This document shows positions 51,500 to 62,590 of a DNA stretch of 64,000 bases, one piece after another. A program made the position numbers and the translations under genes. Where the stretch lies: contig NZ_JAGJBY010000002.1 of NCBI RefSeq assembly GCF_020010905.1, positions 2,046,001-2,110,000 of the forward strand, in the 5' to 3' direction. The notes beneath the pieces were generated by a model. That model ran no database searches and was not told where the DNA came from. It saw nothing but the letters and a program-made list of their open reading frames with translations. Within the stretch, counting starts at the first letter, position 1; every line of letters starts with the position of its first letter. The DNA is from Streptomyces acidiscabies. GTDB lineage: Bacteria > Actinomycetota > Actinomycetes > Streptomycetales > Streptomycetaceae.

Positions 51500-52080
51500 A
51501 TCTCCCGAGGAGCGGCGCCAAGTCTTCGGCCGTTGCAAGCAAGCTCCAGTCCGAGCTCTGTCACGAGCGATGGGAGATCGAGTCGGCGTTCTACTCGCTC
51601 CGGCAAACCTTGCAATGTGGTCTGGTGCTGCGCTCCCAGGACGCAACCGGGATCCAGCAGGAGCTCTGGGCTCACCTGACCGTCTACCAGGCGCTGCGCC
51701 GGGCGATGGTCGAGGCCGTCGAGACGCTCCCTGGCACCGATCCAGACCGCACGTCTTTCACCATCGCCCTGGAGACCGCCAAGGACCAACTCATCGCCGC
51801 GGCCGATGCGCTGCCCGAGGCCGGGCCGGGGCACATCGCATCGGCCCTGCTGCACGATCTGCTCCCGCCCCGCCGGGCCCGCGTCAACCCACGTCGCGTC
51901 AAGGTCCGATCTCCCGCTATGCCGCGCCGCCTGACCAGGCACAAGTTCTGGGTACCTCCAGGATCACCAGCATCAAAGTCACCGTGCACTCGTCCGCCAA
52001 CCCGGGCGCCGACGGGCGAAGCGACCGCACGCTGCAACTTTTGCGCACCGCCCCTCTCAGCACCTGGCGCGCATGTGAAA
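51500..52080 (+). pseudogene. 3' remnant of an IS4-family transposase
   Basis: CHERWEIESAFYSLRQTLQ (the Y-x-x-R-W-x-I-E motif around the last catalytic Glu of IS4-type DDE transposases) is followed by LVLRSQDATGIQQELWAHL and VYQALRRAM. In a shifted frame SRITSIKVTVHSSANPG ends the similarity. The N-terminal two thirds are missing and frames are broken. No terminal repeats were identified. Confidence 0.75.
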
Positions 52081-52814
52081 TCGCTAGCCTCGAACCCGAC
52101 TGGATCGCACCCGACCTTCAACACCCCGTCGGCCCCACCCAGTTGACAACCGCGGAGCCGCTCCAACTCCGTGGTCTTGGAGTGCTTCCTCGGGGCGGCC
52201 ATGGTCGATTTTCCTCTCATGAGAACCATCTGACCCTCTGTCACCATCCTCCGCATCCCGAGGGAACCTCACGGTGGGAACCGAAGAAGCTCCGCCTGGG
52301 CCTGTTCTCCGCGGCCACTGGCTCCGCTTCACCGCCCGATGGCGCTGGACCGGCGTCATCACCCACGCGACCCGCAGAGCCAGATCCGGCTCTCAACTGC
52401 TCCGCCGCTCAATGTCGAGGGAGCGGAGCAGTGCACGTCGATCGCTGAAATGATGCTCGCCACGCAGGAGGCACAGAAGGCCGCATGCGCTTTCGCCGAC
52501 GCGGAGATGGTGGCCCGGCTGGGTCTCTGACATTCCGCGAGTAGGCCGGCGGAGGTGCGATGACCCTGCCGAGCAGGCGGTTTGCTCGCGGACGGGGTAC
52601 GGGCATCCTGTTCCTGACCTGCGGTGGCTGCTCAGCGCCGACCCAGCCCACCGCGGTGCTCGACGCCGGCCTGTGCGGCGAGGGCGATGGTCGGTTCCGA
52701 GACGGGGACGTCGCCGAGTGCCTCGTCGATCGCCGGTCAGCATCTTCACCAGGCGCGGGCCGTTCAACAAGCGCGCGATGCCGTTCGTGCAGGGCGGATC
52801 GCCAATGCACCAAC
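52081..52814. other. Gene-free, degenerate stretch near the right end of the island
   Basis: No frame shows family similarity together with a ribosome site. The piece from about 52560 to 52814 looks like decayed coding sequence, but the parent family could not be recognised. Confidence 0.45.
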
Positions 52815-52930
52815 AGCAGCCCACACCGCGCCGACTCCCCCTGCATAGAGCCGAAAGATTGACTGAGGGCAGCGGGAGTTCCCTGGGACTTTTCTGGGAC
52901 TTCCGGCTACATCAACGAGTACGAGCGTGA
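52815..52930. repeat. Element-end repeat, right copy (partner at 25325-25440)
   Basis: AGCCCACACCGCGC, CTGCATAGAGCCGAAAGA and CTGGGACTTTTCTGGGACTT, followed by CCGGCTACATC, are colinear with 25325-25440. The doubled TGGGACTT is also the feature found just inside attL. Together the three copies suggest recognition sequences for the integrase or element ends. Confidence 0.65.
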
Positions 52931-53007
52931 AACATCCGAAAGCCCATTCGTGCAGGTCAGCGACCTACGACCGCACAACGTCGCAGGTCACCGCGCTCAC
53001 TGGTCTC

Positions 53008-53024
53008 TTCCGGGACATCTGAGG
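53008..53024 (+). other. attR, right attachment site of the island
   Basis: TCTTCCGGGACATCTGA matches the end of the HTH-MurA gene (18818-18834) with one T-to-C difference. It likely represents the original chromosomal 3' end of that gene. Confidence 0.8.
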
Positions 53025-53037
53025 GACCCAAGGTGAC

Positions 53038-53071
53038 TGCCGCCGTCGCGGGGTTCGCGGCGGCGGCAGTC
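53038..53071. terminator. Displaced terminator of the HTH-MurA gene
   Basis: ACTGCCGCCGTCGC pairs with GCGGCGGCGGCAGT across a short GGGGTTC loop. It lies just after attR, where the ancestral gene would have ended. Confidence 0.65.
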
Positions 53072-53087
53072 GTGCTGTGCCGTACGG

Positions 53088-53534
53088 TCACGCGAGCGCG
53101 GCGACCAGCGAAGCGAACGCCGCGACGATGACGCCGACCCGTACGTAGTGCCACCGCCCCCAGCGATCGAGCTGCTGCTTCCAGTCGGCGGGCCGGTTCT
53201 CAGGCGTCCACGTCCTGTTCCGGTTGTTGATCGGGACGAGCAGCAGGACCGACATGACGACGCTGAGCAGCAGCAGCGCACCGGCGGCGACGACGAGGCC
53301 CGCGCCGGCGTCGCCCCACCCGACGCCCGCCCAGACGGCGACGAGGACCAGCGAGCCGACGTACCAGAACGGCATCACGGCGCCGAGCATCCGGCCCCCG
53401 TGCGCGTGGCCGAGCTGGGCGCTGTCCTCGGGCAGCGCGTCGAGGATCCGGTTCATGACGAAGGCGACGGCGAACTCCACGCCGACCATGACGCCGACGA
53501 CCACGGTGGTGACGATCTCAAGTGCGTCGAGCAT
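53088..53534 (-). CDS. DUF1772-like membrane protein
   Basis: 148 residues with four predicted membrane segments (starting MLDALEIVTTVVVGVMVGVEF; YVGSLVLVAVWAGVGW; LVVAAGALLLLSVVMSVLLLV; YVRVGVIVAAFASLVAALA). The conserved block is PINNRNRTWTPENRPADWKQ, found in the DUF1772/anthrone-oxygenase-like family. AGGAGGGG precedes the ATG at 53534. Divergent from a TetR gene that probably represses it; two matching operator-like motifs lie between. Confidence 0.78.
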   Translation of the reverse strand: MLDALEIVTTVVVGVMVGVEFAVAFVMNRILDALPEDSAQLGHAHGGRMLGAVMPFWYVGSLVLVAVWAGVGWGDAGAGLVVAAGALLLLSVVMSVLLLVPINNRNRTWTPENRPADWKQQLDRWGRWHYVRVGVIVAAFASLVAALA

Positions 53535-53551
53535 GACGCCCCTCCTGGAAT

Positions 53552-53615
53552 CTAGTGCCGCTAGCTGATGGGTCAACGCTAGACCTTCTGCCGCTCGGTT
53601 GTCTAGCGGTGCTAG
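53552..53615. promoter_or_regulatory. Pair of inverted operator motifs between DUF1772 and TetR genes
   Basis: CTAGTGCCGCTAG (53552-53564) and CTAGCGGTGCTAG (53603-53615) are near-palindromes and near reverse complements of each other. They lie next to the two divergent starts, the classical layout for a TetR repressor controlling itself and its neighbour. Confidence 0.65.
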
Positions 53616-53624
53616 GATCGAGGT

Positions 53625-54203
53625 ATGTCGGTACAGGAACGCAAACAGCGGGAGCGGGCGGACCGCGAACGCCTCATCGTGGCGACGGCCCGCGAACTCG
53701 CCGAGCGGCAGGGCTGGGACGCGGTGACCACCCGCCGCCTCGCCGAGAGCATCGAGTACAGCCAGCCCGTCCTCTACAGCCACTTCCGCGGCAAACGCGA
53801 GATCATCGGCGCCGTAGCACTCCAGGGCGCCACGGAGCTGGCGGCGGCGATCCGCGCCGCGACGGCCACGGCGGACGGCCCGCGTGCCCGCGTACGAGCC
53901 CTGGCCCGTGCCTACCTCGACTTCGCGGAACAGAACCCGGCGGTGTACGACGCGATCTTCCAGCTGGACGGCGGCCTGCCGTACGCGCGCGACGACACCC
54001 CGGAACCCCTCAAGGACGCCTTCGCCGCGCTCCTGGAGAGCCTGGGCGAGGTGGCGGGGAACGGCGTCGCCGAGGGCCTGTTCACAGAGACGTTCTGGGC
54101 GGCCCTGCACGGAGTGGCGACCCTGACCCGCTCGGGCCGGCTGCCACCGGAGCACACCGAGGCGCGGCTGGACCTCCTGGTGGACCGGCTCGCCCTGGCG
54201 TGA
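53625..54203 (+). CDS. TetR-family regulator
   Basis: 192 residues: HTH DAVTTRRLAESIEYSQPVLYSHFRGKREII (about 30-60) and a TetR_C_33-like ligand domain with AYLDFAEQNPAVYDAIF. Probably represses the divergent DUF1772 gene and itself through the CTAG motifs. The ATG at 53625 follows GATCGAGG. Confidence 0.88.
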   Translation: MSVQERKQRERADRERLIVATARELAERQGWDAVTTRRLAESIEYSQPVLYSHFRGKREIIGAVALQGATELAAAIRAATATADGPRARVRALARAYLDFAEQNPAVYDAIFQLDGGLPYARDDTPEPLKDAFAALLESLGEVAGNGVAEGLFTETFWAALHGVATLTRSGRLPPEHTEARLDLLVDRLALA

Positions 54204-54306
54204 CTGCGCTCTGCGCGGATCGTCCTGCCATCCAGTTTCATCCGTTTGTGTGGCGCCGCTCCGAACGGGATGCCCGTCGCGGCTTGCGTAGGCAACTGTT
54301 GCTCGG

Positions 54307-56784
54307 ATGAACGGTGTTGTCCCTGGAGCGCAGGTGCGGCGTGCCGGGATCGTGTACCTGACCCTGTTGGCCGTGAGCACCGCAGGAGCGCTTCTGGTCG
54401 CCCCGCACCTGGAGGACCCGGCGTCCGTGCTCGCGGCGCTCCTGCCGACCTGGGCCGGCGCCTATCTGGCCTGGAGCGCCTACCGGGCCGACCGGGTCGA
54501 AGCGGCTGTGGCACTGAGCCCCGCCGAGGCGGCCGACAGGCTGGCCGACGCTGTACGGCGACAGTGGGAGGCCGAGGCCGCGATACGGCGCCTGGCCGAC
54601 CCGTATCCGCTGCCCGTCGCCTGGCAGGGCACCGACCGCGACCTGGCCGAGGCCTCGGACCCGCAGCGGCTCGCCGGCCGGGACGATGAGATCGCCGGCG
54701 TCTTCACACGGCGCATCACGGCCCGGCGGCTGCTGGTTCTGGGCGAGCCGGGGGCGGGCAAGACCCTCCTGCTGGTGAGGCTCGTGCTGGCGCTGATCGA
54801 AAGACGACAGGCCGACGATCCGGTGCCGGTCCTGTTCTCGCTGGCCTCCTGGGACCCCGCCGCGCTGGATCTGCGGACCTGGATGGAGCGTCGGCTCGTG
54901 CAGGACCATCCGGAGCTCGGAACCCCCGCGTCCCATGTCCATGGGGGGCGGGTCACCCTGGCCGGCCTGCTGCTGGAGCGGCGGCTGGTCCTGCCGGTGC
55001 TCGACGGGTTCGACGAACTCCCGGCCGCGATGGGGGCGTTGGCCCTGCACCGCGTCAACGAGGCCCTGCCGTACGGCTGTGGCATGGTTCTGTCGAGTCG
55101 TCCGGACGAGTACCGTGCGGCACTGCGGCCACGTGGTGCGGTTCCCGCCCGGCTCGCGGACCTGGCCGGCATCCACCTGCTGCCTCTCGGCGCCAGGGAG
55201 GTCGCGGATTACCTGCAACGGGACGCGGGCGGCCCCGGCGCCCGTACAGCCGGGCGCTGGAGCGCGGTGACCCAGGTGCTGGGGACGGCCGAGCCGGTGG
55301 GGCAGGCCCTGACCAGCCCGCTGATGGTGTCCTTGGCGCGGTCCATCTACAACCCGCGCCCGCAGGAGGGGCACGAGCGGCTGCCGGATCCCGGAGAACT
55401 GCTGCGGCTGCGCACCCGTACGGCCGTGGAGCACCACCTCCTCGACGCCTTCCTCGACGCCGCGTACCGGCCGCACGCGGGCCGCCTCTCCCGGTGGAGC
55501 GCCACCCGGGCTCGCCCTGCCCTTCGCTTCCTCGCCCGATACGCGGAGCGCGGACGCGACGGCGCTGCCGAACTCGCCTGGTGGAAGCTCCGGTACGCCG
55601 TTCCTGCCGTGCTGCCCCAGGCGCTGGCCGGAGTGCTGCTGGGCGGCACGGCTTGGCTGTTCGAGGGGGTGATCATGGAATTGACCCACCATCTCACCCC
55701 GGACGGGGTACCGGTGCGCTGGGACGAGCGGGGCGGCCTCGGCGTCGTGGCGGCCGGGATCTGCGGCGGTCTGACCTGCGGGCTCGCCGCGGGCTTCACC
55801 GCCATGGTGCTGTGCGTCCTCGCTGTCATGCCCGACGTCACGCCCGAGCTCGTGTTCAACCGCGTGGCCGACGGGATCTCCCTGGCCCTGGTCGGGGCGA
55901 TCATCTCCGGCTTCGCTTTCGGTAGCCGGCCAGGCCTGCGGCGGCTCGCCGACTGGGATCGACGGGCCCTGGCGGCCGGAGCCGTGGCCGCCGTCTGCTA
56001 CGCGGCGGCATTCGGCAACGGCTGCGGCACGGTCAGTGCCCTCCTCTACGGTGTGGCCGCAGCCGCGGTGGGCGCGGACGGCGTGCTCGCCGACCCCGCC
56101 TGTCCGGCCGCCCGGATGCGCTGGCACTGGAGTGTGCGGGGTCTCGGCCGCGGACTCCTGGTCGGCATGCTGCTCGGCGGCAGCATCCTGCTGGAAGGAC
56201 TGCTCGCGGACACCCTGTCCGGCGGCGACGGCGTCGAGTACATCGCGCCGCCCGATCCGCTCGCGGCGTTCTGGTCGGCCGAGCAGACGGGCGCGGTTTT
56301 CGCCGTGTCCTGCGTGCTCGTGCACGGCCTGCGCGTCGTCCCGGTCGATCTGGGCACCTCGGTCGACGGCCGGGCCCTGCTCGCCAACGACCGGCGTACA
56401 TTCGTCAGTTGCGTATCAGTCGCGGCCGTCGTCGGCGCCATGACCATCGGGTTCCAGGGCTGGTGTGCCGTGTTGACGGGCTCGACGCGGGTGTGGGGTG
56501 CCGAGGCGGCCGGCAGGCCTTTGTGGGCGTTCGTGGTCGGACTCATCCCGGCCGTCCTGACCGGATTGGCCATCGGGATCCGGCAGTCCGCCTGGGGACA
56601 CTACGCGGTTGCCCGCTGCTATCTGGCCCTGCGCCAGGGACTGCCGTACGACCTCACGGCCTTCCTCGCGGACGCCTACGACCGGGGTGTGCTCCGGCGG
56701 GTCGGTGCCGTCCACCAGTTCCGGCACCTCGCATTGCAGCACCGGCTCGCTGCCGCACGTGGGCCTGGTAGCGGCGGAGGGTGA
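54307..56784 (+). CDS. NACHT-domain NTPase with C-terminal multi-span membrane region
   Basis: 825 residues. One or two membrane segments stand near the N-terminus (about 12-52). A NACHT NTPase follows, with Walker A GEPGAGKT (near residue 147), Walker B VLPVLDGFDEL (near 230) and a sensor-like SSRPDEY. A helical region precedes a large hydrophobic part with about eight membrane segments (about 425-760). NACHT proteins are STAND-type signal NTPases, and several bacterial ones protect against phage. A membrane effector would fit cell-disrupting defence, but similar Streptomyces proteins are uncharacterised. Stands alone on its strand. Confidence 0.82.
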   Translation: MNGVVPGAQVRRAGIVYLTLLAVSTAGALLVAPHLEDPASVLAALLPTWAGAYLAWSAYRADRVEAAVALSPAEAADRLADAVRRQWEAEAAIRRLADPYPLPVAWQGTDRDLAEASDPQRLAGRDDEIAGVFTRRITARRLLVLGEPGAGKTLLLVRLVLALIERRQADDPVPVLFSLASWDPAALDLRTWMERRLVQDHPELGTPASHVHGGRVTLAGLLLERRLVLPVLDGFDELPAAMGALALHRVNEALPYGCGMVLSSRPDEYRAALRPRGAVPARLADLAGIHLLPLGAREVADYLQRDAGGPGARTAGRWSAVTQVLGTAEPVGQALTSPLMVSLARSIYNPRPQEGHERLPDPGELLRLRTRTAVEHHLLDAFLDAAYRPHAGRLSRWSATRARPALRFLARYAERGRDGAAELAWWKLRYAVPAVLPQALAGVLLGGTAWLFEGVIMELTHHLTPDGVPVRWDERGGLGVVAAGICGGLTCGLAAGFTAMVLCVLAVMPDVTPELVFNRVADGISLALVGAIISGFAFGSRPGLRRLADWDRRALAAGAVAAVCYAAAFGNGCGTVSALLYGVAAAAVGADGVLADPACPAARMRWHWSVRGLGRGLLVGMLLGGSILLEGLLADTLSGGDGVEYIAPPDPLAAFWSAEQTGAVFAVSCVLVHGLRVVPVDLGTSVDGRALLANDRRTFVSCVSVAAVVGAMTIGFQGWCAVLTGSTRVWGAEAAGRPLWAFVVGLIPAVLTGLAIGIRQSAWGHYAVARCYLALRQGLPYDLTAFLADAYDRGVLRRVGAVHQFRHLALQHRLAAARGPGSGGG

Positions 56785-56891
56785 CCGAGTGGCTGTCGTG
56801 CATCTCGGCTGTGATCATGAGGTGGGTCTCGATTGGATGAGAGCGGTCAACTGCCCCCGGGCATGACCATCCAGCCCCCATGTACTAGAGT

Positions 56892-56909
56892 TATCTCGAC
56901 ATCGAGATA
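56892..56909. promoter_or_regulatory. Palindromic operator upstream of acnA (MarR/TamR-like)
   Basis: TATCTCGA-CA-TCGAGATA is a perfect 8-bp inverted repeat with a 2-bp spacer, 130 bp before the acnA start. S. coelicolor aconitase is reported to be controlled by the MarR-type regulator TamR; the site shape fits a MarR dimer, but the identity of the regulator is inferred. Confidence 0.6.
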
Positions 56910-56946
56910 TCTGCCGAGGCGTACCGTAGCCGCCCCCTCTAGTAAG

Positions 56947-56972
56947 GGTTACCTAACTTAGCCCTACCTTAG
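56947..56972. promoter_or_regulatory. Possible DtxR/DmdR-type iron box before acnA
   Basis: GGTTACCTAACTTAGCCCTA followed by CCTTAG partly resembles the actinobacterial iron box (TTAGGTTAGGCTAACCTAA-like) on the complementary strand. Iron control of an Fe-S enzyme would make sense. The match is imperfect. Confidence 0.3.
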
Positions 56973-57038
56973 CGGATCGGCCAAGTAGGCGTGGCGGCAG
57001 GATGCGGTGGTACGCGCACATCAATGAAGGAGACTGTC

Positions 57039-59753
<2,715 letters not shown>

Positions 59754-59771
59754 GGCTCGCCGCAAGGCAGT

Positions 59772-59808
59772 TGAGGGCCGTATCCCCGTATGTCGGGGGT
59801 GCGGCCCT
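59772..59808. terminator. Hairpin terminator after acnA
   Basis: AGGGCCGTATCCCCG pairs with CGGGGGTGCGGCCCTT across a short TATGT loop, 20 bp after the acnA stop. Confidence 0.7.
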
Positions 59809-59889
59809 TCTGCCGTATCCGCCCCGTTACATCGCCCCGCCTCAGGCTGGACACAGGGTTCACCCAGCCGACCGGGACAGGATCAGGAC

Positions 59890-61248
59890 ATGATCCGTAC
59901 CCGCCTGCTCCTCTTCGTCGGCGCGCTGCTGGCGGTCGTCTGTACGGCGATGGCGTCGGCGACCGTTCTCACTCAACGCGCGCATCTGCTCGGGGAGTTG
60001 GACGACCGCGTCACCGCCGCCGCCGAACAGGGGGCGCCCGGCGGTCCGGTGGGACTGCTCGCCGCCCGCACGGACGCCACCGGCCGCGTCCTCACCGCGC
60101 ACGTCACCGGACACGGCGACCTCACCCCCGTACAACGCGAAGCGCTCACCGGCATCGCCCCCGACGGCGACAAGCACACGCGTACGGTCCCCGGCCTCGG
60201 CGACTACCGCCTCACGGCGCCCGGCGGAAACGTCCTCACCGGCCTTCCCATGGCCGACGTCCAGAACACGATCCGCAGCCTTCTCCTCACCGAGACGACG
60301 ATCGCGGCGGTCGGTCTGACGGCGGCGGTGTGCGGCTGCGCGATGGCGATACGGCGTCAACTCCGGCCTCTCGAAAGGCTCGTGACGACAGCTACGGCCG
60401 TGTCCCGCACGCCGCTCACCGAACTGCCCCGACTCTCCGCCGACTTGAGCACCGAGACGGGCCAACTCGCCACGGCCCTCAACCGGATGATCGACCACGT
60501 CGAAACGTCCCTCACGGCAACCCGCCACACCGAGGAACGCATGCGGCGCTTCCTCGCGGACGCGAGCCATGAACTCCGCACGCCGCTCGCCTCGATCTCC
60601 GGATACGCGGAACTGATGAACCGCGACGCCGGTGTCATGCCGGCGGAGCTGGCGTGGAGCAGGGTGAGCGCGGAGTCGGCGCGGATGACGGGGCTGGTGG
60701 AGAACCTGCTCCTGCTGGCGCGGCTGGACGAGGGGGGTCCGCTGGAGAGGGGGGAGGTCGATGTGGCGGGGGTGGTCGCGGAGGCGGTGTGGAGGGCGCG
60801 GAGGGAGGGGTGCGAGTGTGAGCTTGAACTCGGGGTGGGGGAGGGGGTGTTGGTGGTGGGGGACGAGGGGAGGTTGCATCAGGTGGTGACTCAGCTGCTG
60901 ACGAATGCGCGGGTGCATACGCCGGTGGGGACGAGGGTGAGGGTGAGTGTGGAGGGGACGGGGGGTGTGTGCGTGATCCGGGTCCGCGACACGGGCCCGG
61001 GAATCCCGCAGCACCTGCTACCGACGGTCTTCGACCGCTTCACGCGGGCGGACGAGTCGAGGGTACGTACGCATGGGGCGTTGGCGGGGTCGGGTCTGGG
61101 TCTGGCGGTGGCAGAGGCGATAGTCAGAGCGCATGGCGGCACGCTCACGGCCCAAAGCCAGCCGGGCGAAACGGAGTTCAGGATCGAACTACCGTTGGTG
61201 AGAGGAACTATGGGAGCTGTAAAAGTGGCAGCGCAGCAACGTACCTAA
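59890..61248 (+). CDS. Orphan sensor histidine kinase
   Basis: 452 residues: TM1 (about 5-27), an extracellular sensor of about 90 residues, TM2 (about 132-152), HAMP, a HisKA dimerisation domain with the phospho-His in DASHELRTPLASISGY (about residue 230) and a HATPase with N box QLLTNARVHTP, G1 DTGPGIP and G2 GSGLGLAV. No response regulator gene is adjacent within the window, so the partner is elsewhere. The middle (60690-60960) is strikingly G-rich on the plus strand. The start at 59890 has GGACAGGA-type purines upstream. Confidence 0.9.
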   Translation: MIRTRLLLFVGALLAVVCTAMASATVLTQRAHLLGELDDRVTAAAEQGAPGGPVGLLAARTDATGRVLTAHVTGHGDLTPVQREALTGIAPDGDKHTRTVPGLGDYRLTAPGGNVLTGLPMADVQNTIRSLLLTETTIAAVGLTAAVCGCAMAIRRQLRPLERLVTTATAVSRTPLTELPRLSADLSTETGQLATALNRMIDHVETSLTATRHTEERMRRFLADASHELRTPLASISGYAELMNRDAGVMPAELAWSRVSAESARMTGLVENLLLLARLDEGGPLERGEVDVAGVVAEAVWRARREGCECELELGVGEGVLVVGDEGRLHQVVTQLLTNARVHTPVGTRVRVSVEGTGGVCVIRVRDTGPGIPQHLLPTVFDRFTRADESRVRTHGALAGSGLGLAVAEAIVRAHGGTLTAQSQPGETEFRIELPLVRGTMGAVKVAAQQRT

Positions 61249-61379
61249 GGGGCGCGGGGCTGTATCGATTTGCGGCTACCGCCGCGTGGGCGCGACCAGC
61301 CACAACGCACCCGCAGCCGCCAAACTACCTTCACCCCCGTTTACATCGGCGCCCCGCAGCGATACCTTCCGCACAGATG

Positions 61380-61399
61380 GGGTGGGAGCGCTCCCACCC
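61380..61399. promoter_or_regulatory. CebR-type operator before the lytic oxidase gene
   Basis: The 14-bp core TGGGAGCGCTCCCA (61383-61396) is the established Streptomyces CebR box for cellobiose/cellotriose-responsive control. Here the palindrome extends perfectly to 20 bp. It lies 73 bp before the start of the AA10 gene. Confidence 0.9.
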
Positions 61400-61471
61400 G
61401 TGGACCGGAACCCACCAGGACCGCCCCCACCCCATACCCGCACAGCCGTAGAGAAAGGACGGCTCCCCCTC

Positions 61472-62560
61472 ATGTCCCCCACCTCGACACATGGCATGAT
61501 CACGACAAATTTATCGAGGTACCTCCGCACCCGCCCCCTCCTCCTCGTCCTCTTCTCGCTCCTCGCCGTCATCCCCGCCCTCGGCCTGATCGTCTCGACC
61601 GGCGGCAAGGCGGAAGCGCACGGCACCCCGATGAAACCCGGCAGCCGGACGTTCCTGTGCTGGCAGGACGGTCTGACGGACACGGGCGAGATCAAGCCCG
61701 TCAACCCGGCGTGCAAGAACGCCCAACAGGTCAGCGGCACAACGCCGTTCTACAACTGGTTCTCGGTCCTGCGCTCGGACGGCGCCGGCAGAACCCGCGG
61801 CTTCGTGCCGGACGGCCAACTCTGTAGCGGCGGCAACACGAACTTCACCGGCTTCAACGCGCCCCGCAACGACTGGCCGCTCACCCACCTGACGTCCGGC
61901 GCGACCATGGACTTCTCGTACAACGCCTGGGCCGCGCACCCGGGTTGGTTCTACGTGTACGTCACGAAGGACGGCTTCGACCCCACGAAGACCCTCACGT
62001 GGGACGACATGGAGTCGACGCCGTTCCTGAGCGCCGACCACCCGCCGCTGCACGGCTCGCCGGGGACCGTCGAGGCCAACTACTCGTGGACCGGGCAGCT
62101 TCCGGCGAACAAGTCCGGCCGCCACATCATCTACGTGGTCTGGCAGCGCTCGGACAGCTCGGAGACCTTCTACTCCTGCTCCGACGTCGTCTTCGACGGC
62201 GGCCACGGCGAGGTGACCGGCATCCACGAGCCGGGCAACCCGAACGAGCCCGTGCCCGGCACCTGCACCGCCACCCGCCGTACGACGGGCAGTTGGAGCG
62301 GTGGCTACCAGTCCGAGGTCACCGTCACCAACTCCGGCGACGTCCCGATGCTCGGCTGGATGGTCAACTGGACGCTCGCCGCAGGGCAGAAGGTGGACAG
62401 CCTCTGGAACGGCGCGGCCACTTACAGCGGGCAGGACGTGATGGTCCACAACGCCGGCTGGAACGGGTCGCTCAGTCCAGGGCAGAGTTCGACCTTCGGG
62501 TACGTCGTCACCGGGGGCAGTGGGGACAGTACGGCCAGCCTGCCCTGTCGGGTCGGCTGA
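61472..62560 (+). CDS. AA10 lytic polysaccharide monooxygenase with CBM2
   Basis: 362 residues. A signal peptide ends at ...KAEA, making His50 (HGTPMKPGSR) the N-terminal copper ligand of the mature enzyme. The second ligand is His156 in YNAWAAHPGWF. The catalytic domain runs to about residue 250; a Pro/Glu linker leads to a C-terminal CBM2 (CTATRRTTGSWSGGYQSEVT … WNGSLSPGQSSTFGY) with surface Trp residues for cellulose. It is secreted and oxidatively cleaves cellulose or chitin; the CebR box indicates cellulose. An alternative start lies at 61496. Confidence 0.93.
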   Translation: MSPTSTHGMITTNLSRYLRTRPLLLVLFSLLAVIPALGLIVSTGGKAEAHGTPMKPGSRTFLCWQDGLTDTGEIKPVNPACKNAQQVSGTTPFYNWFSVLRSDGAGRTRGFVPDGQLCSGGNTNFTGFNAPRNDWPLTHLTSGATMDFSYNAWAAHPGWFYVYVTKDGFDPTKTLTWDDMESTPFLSADHPPLHGSPGTVEANYSWTGQLPANKSGRHIIYVVWQRSDSSETFYSCSDVVFDGGHGEVTGIHEPGNPNEPVPGTCTATRRTTGSWSGGYQSEVTVTNSGDVPMLGWMVNWTLAAGQKVDSLWNGAATYSGQDVMVHNAGWNGSLSPGQSSTFGYVVTGGSGDSTASLPCRVG

Positions 62561-62590
62561 TCAACCGCAAGGAAGACGGGCTGCTCTGAG

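Larger units (their letters stand above)
18835..53024. mobile_element. Integrated genomic island of about 34.2 kb in the 3' end of the HTH-MurA gene
   Basis: The boundaries are the 17-bp direct repeats at 18818-18834 and 53008-53024. An integrase and an excisionase-like gene lie just inside the left end. Right of 53024 a hairpin (53038-53071) looks like the original terminator of the HTH-MurA gene, displaced by the insertion. Contents are a recombination module, a DUF4365 gene pair, a glycoside-degradation cluster, transporters, esterases, regulators, and many truncated genes including IS4 remains. No replication, FtsK/TraB or other conjugation gene was recognised, so the element may need help to move or may be fixed. 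Confidence 0.8.

Noticed and set aside
52393..52846. Intact gene near the right end of the island
   Set aside because: Three minus-strand frames show patchy coding-like sequence but none is continuous with a start, ribosome site or recognised family.
18835..53024. Self-transmissible integrative conjugative element
   Set aside because: No TraB/FtsK translocase, relaxase, spread or replication genes were recognised in the island.
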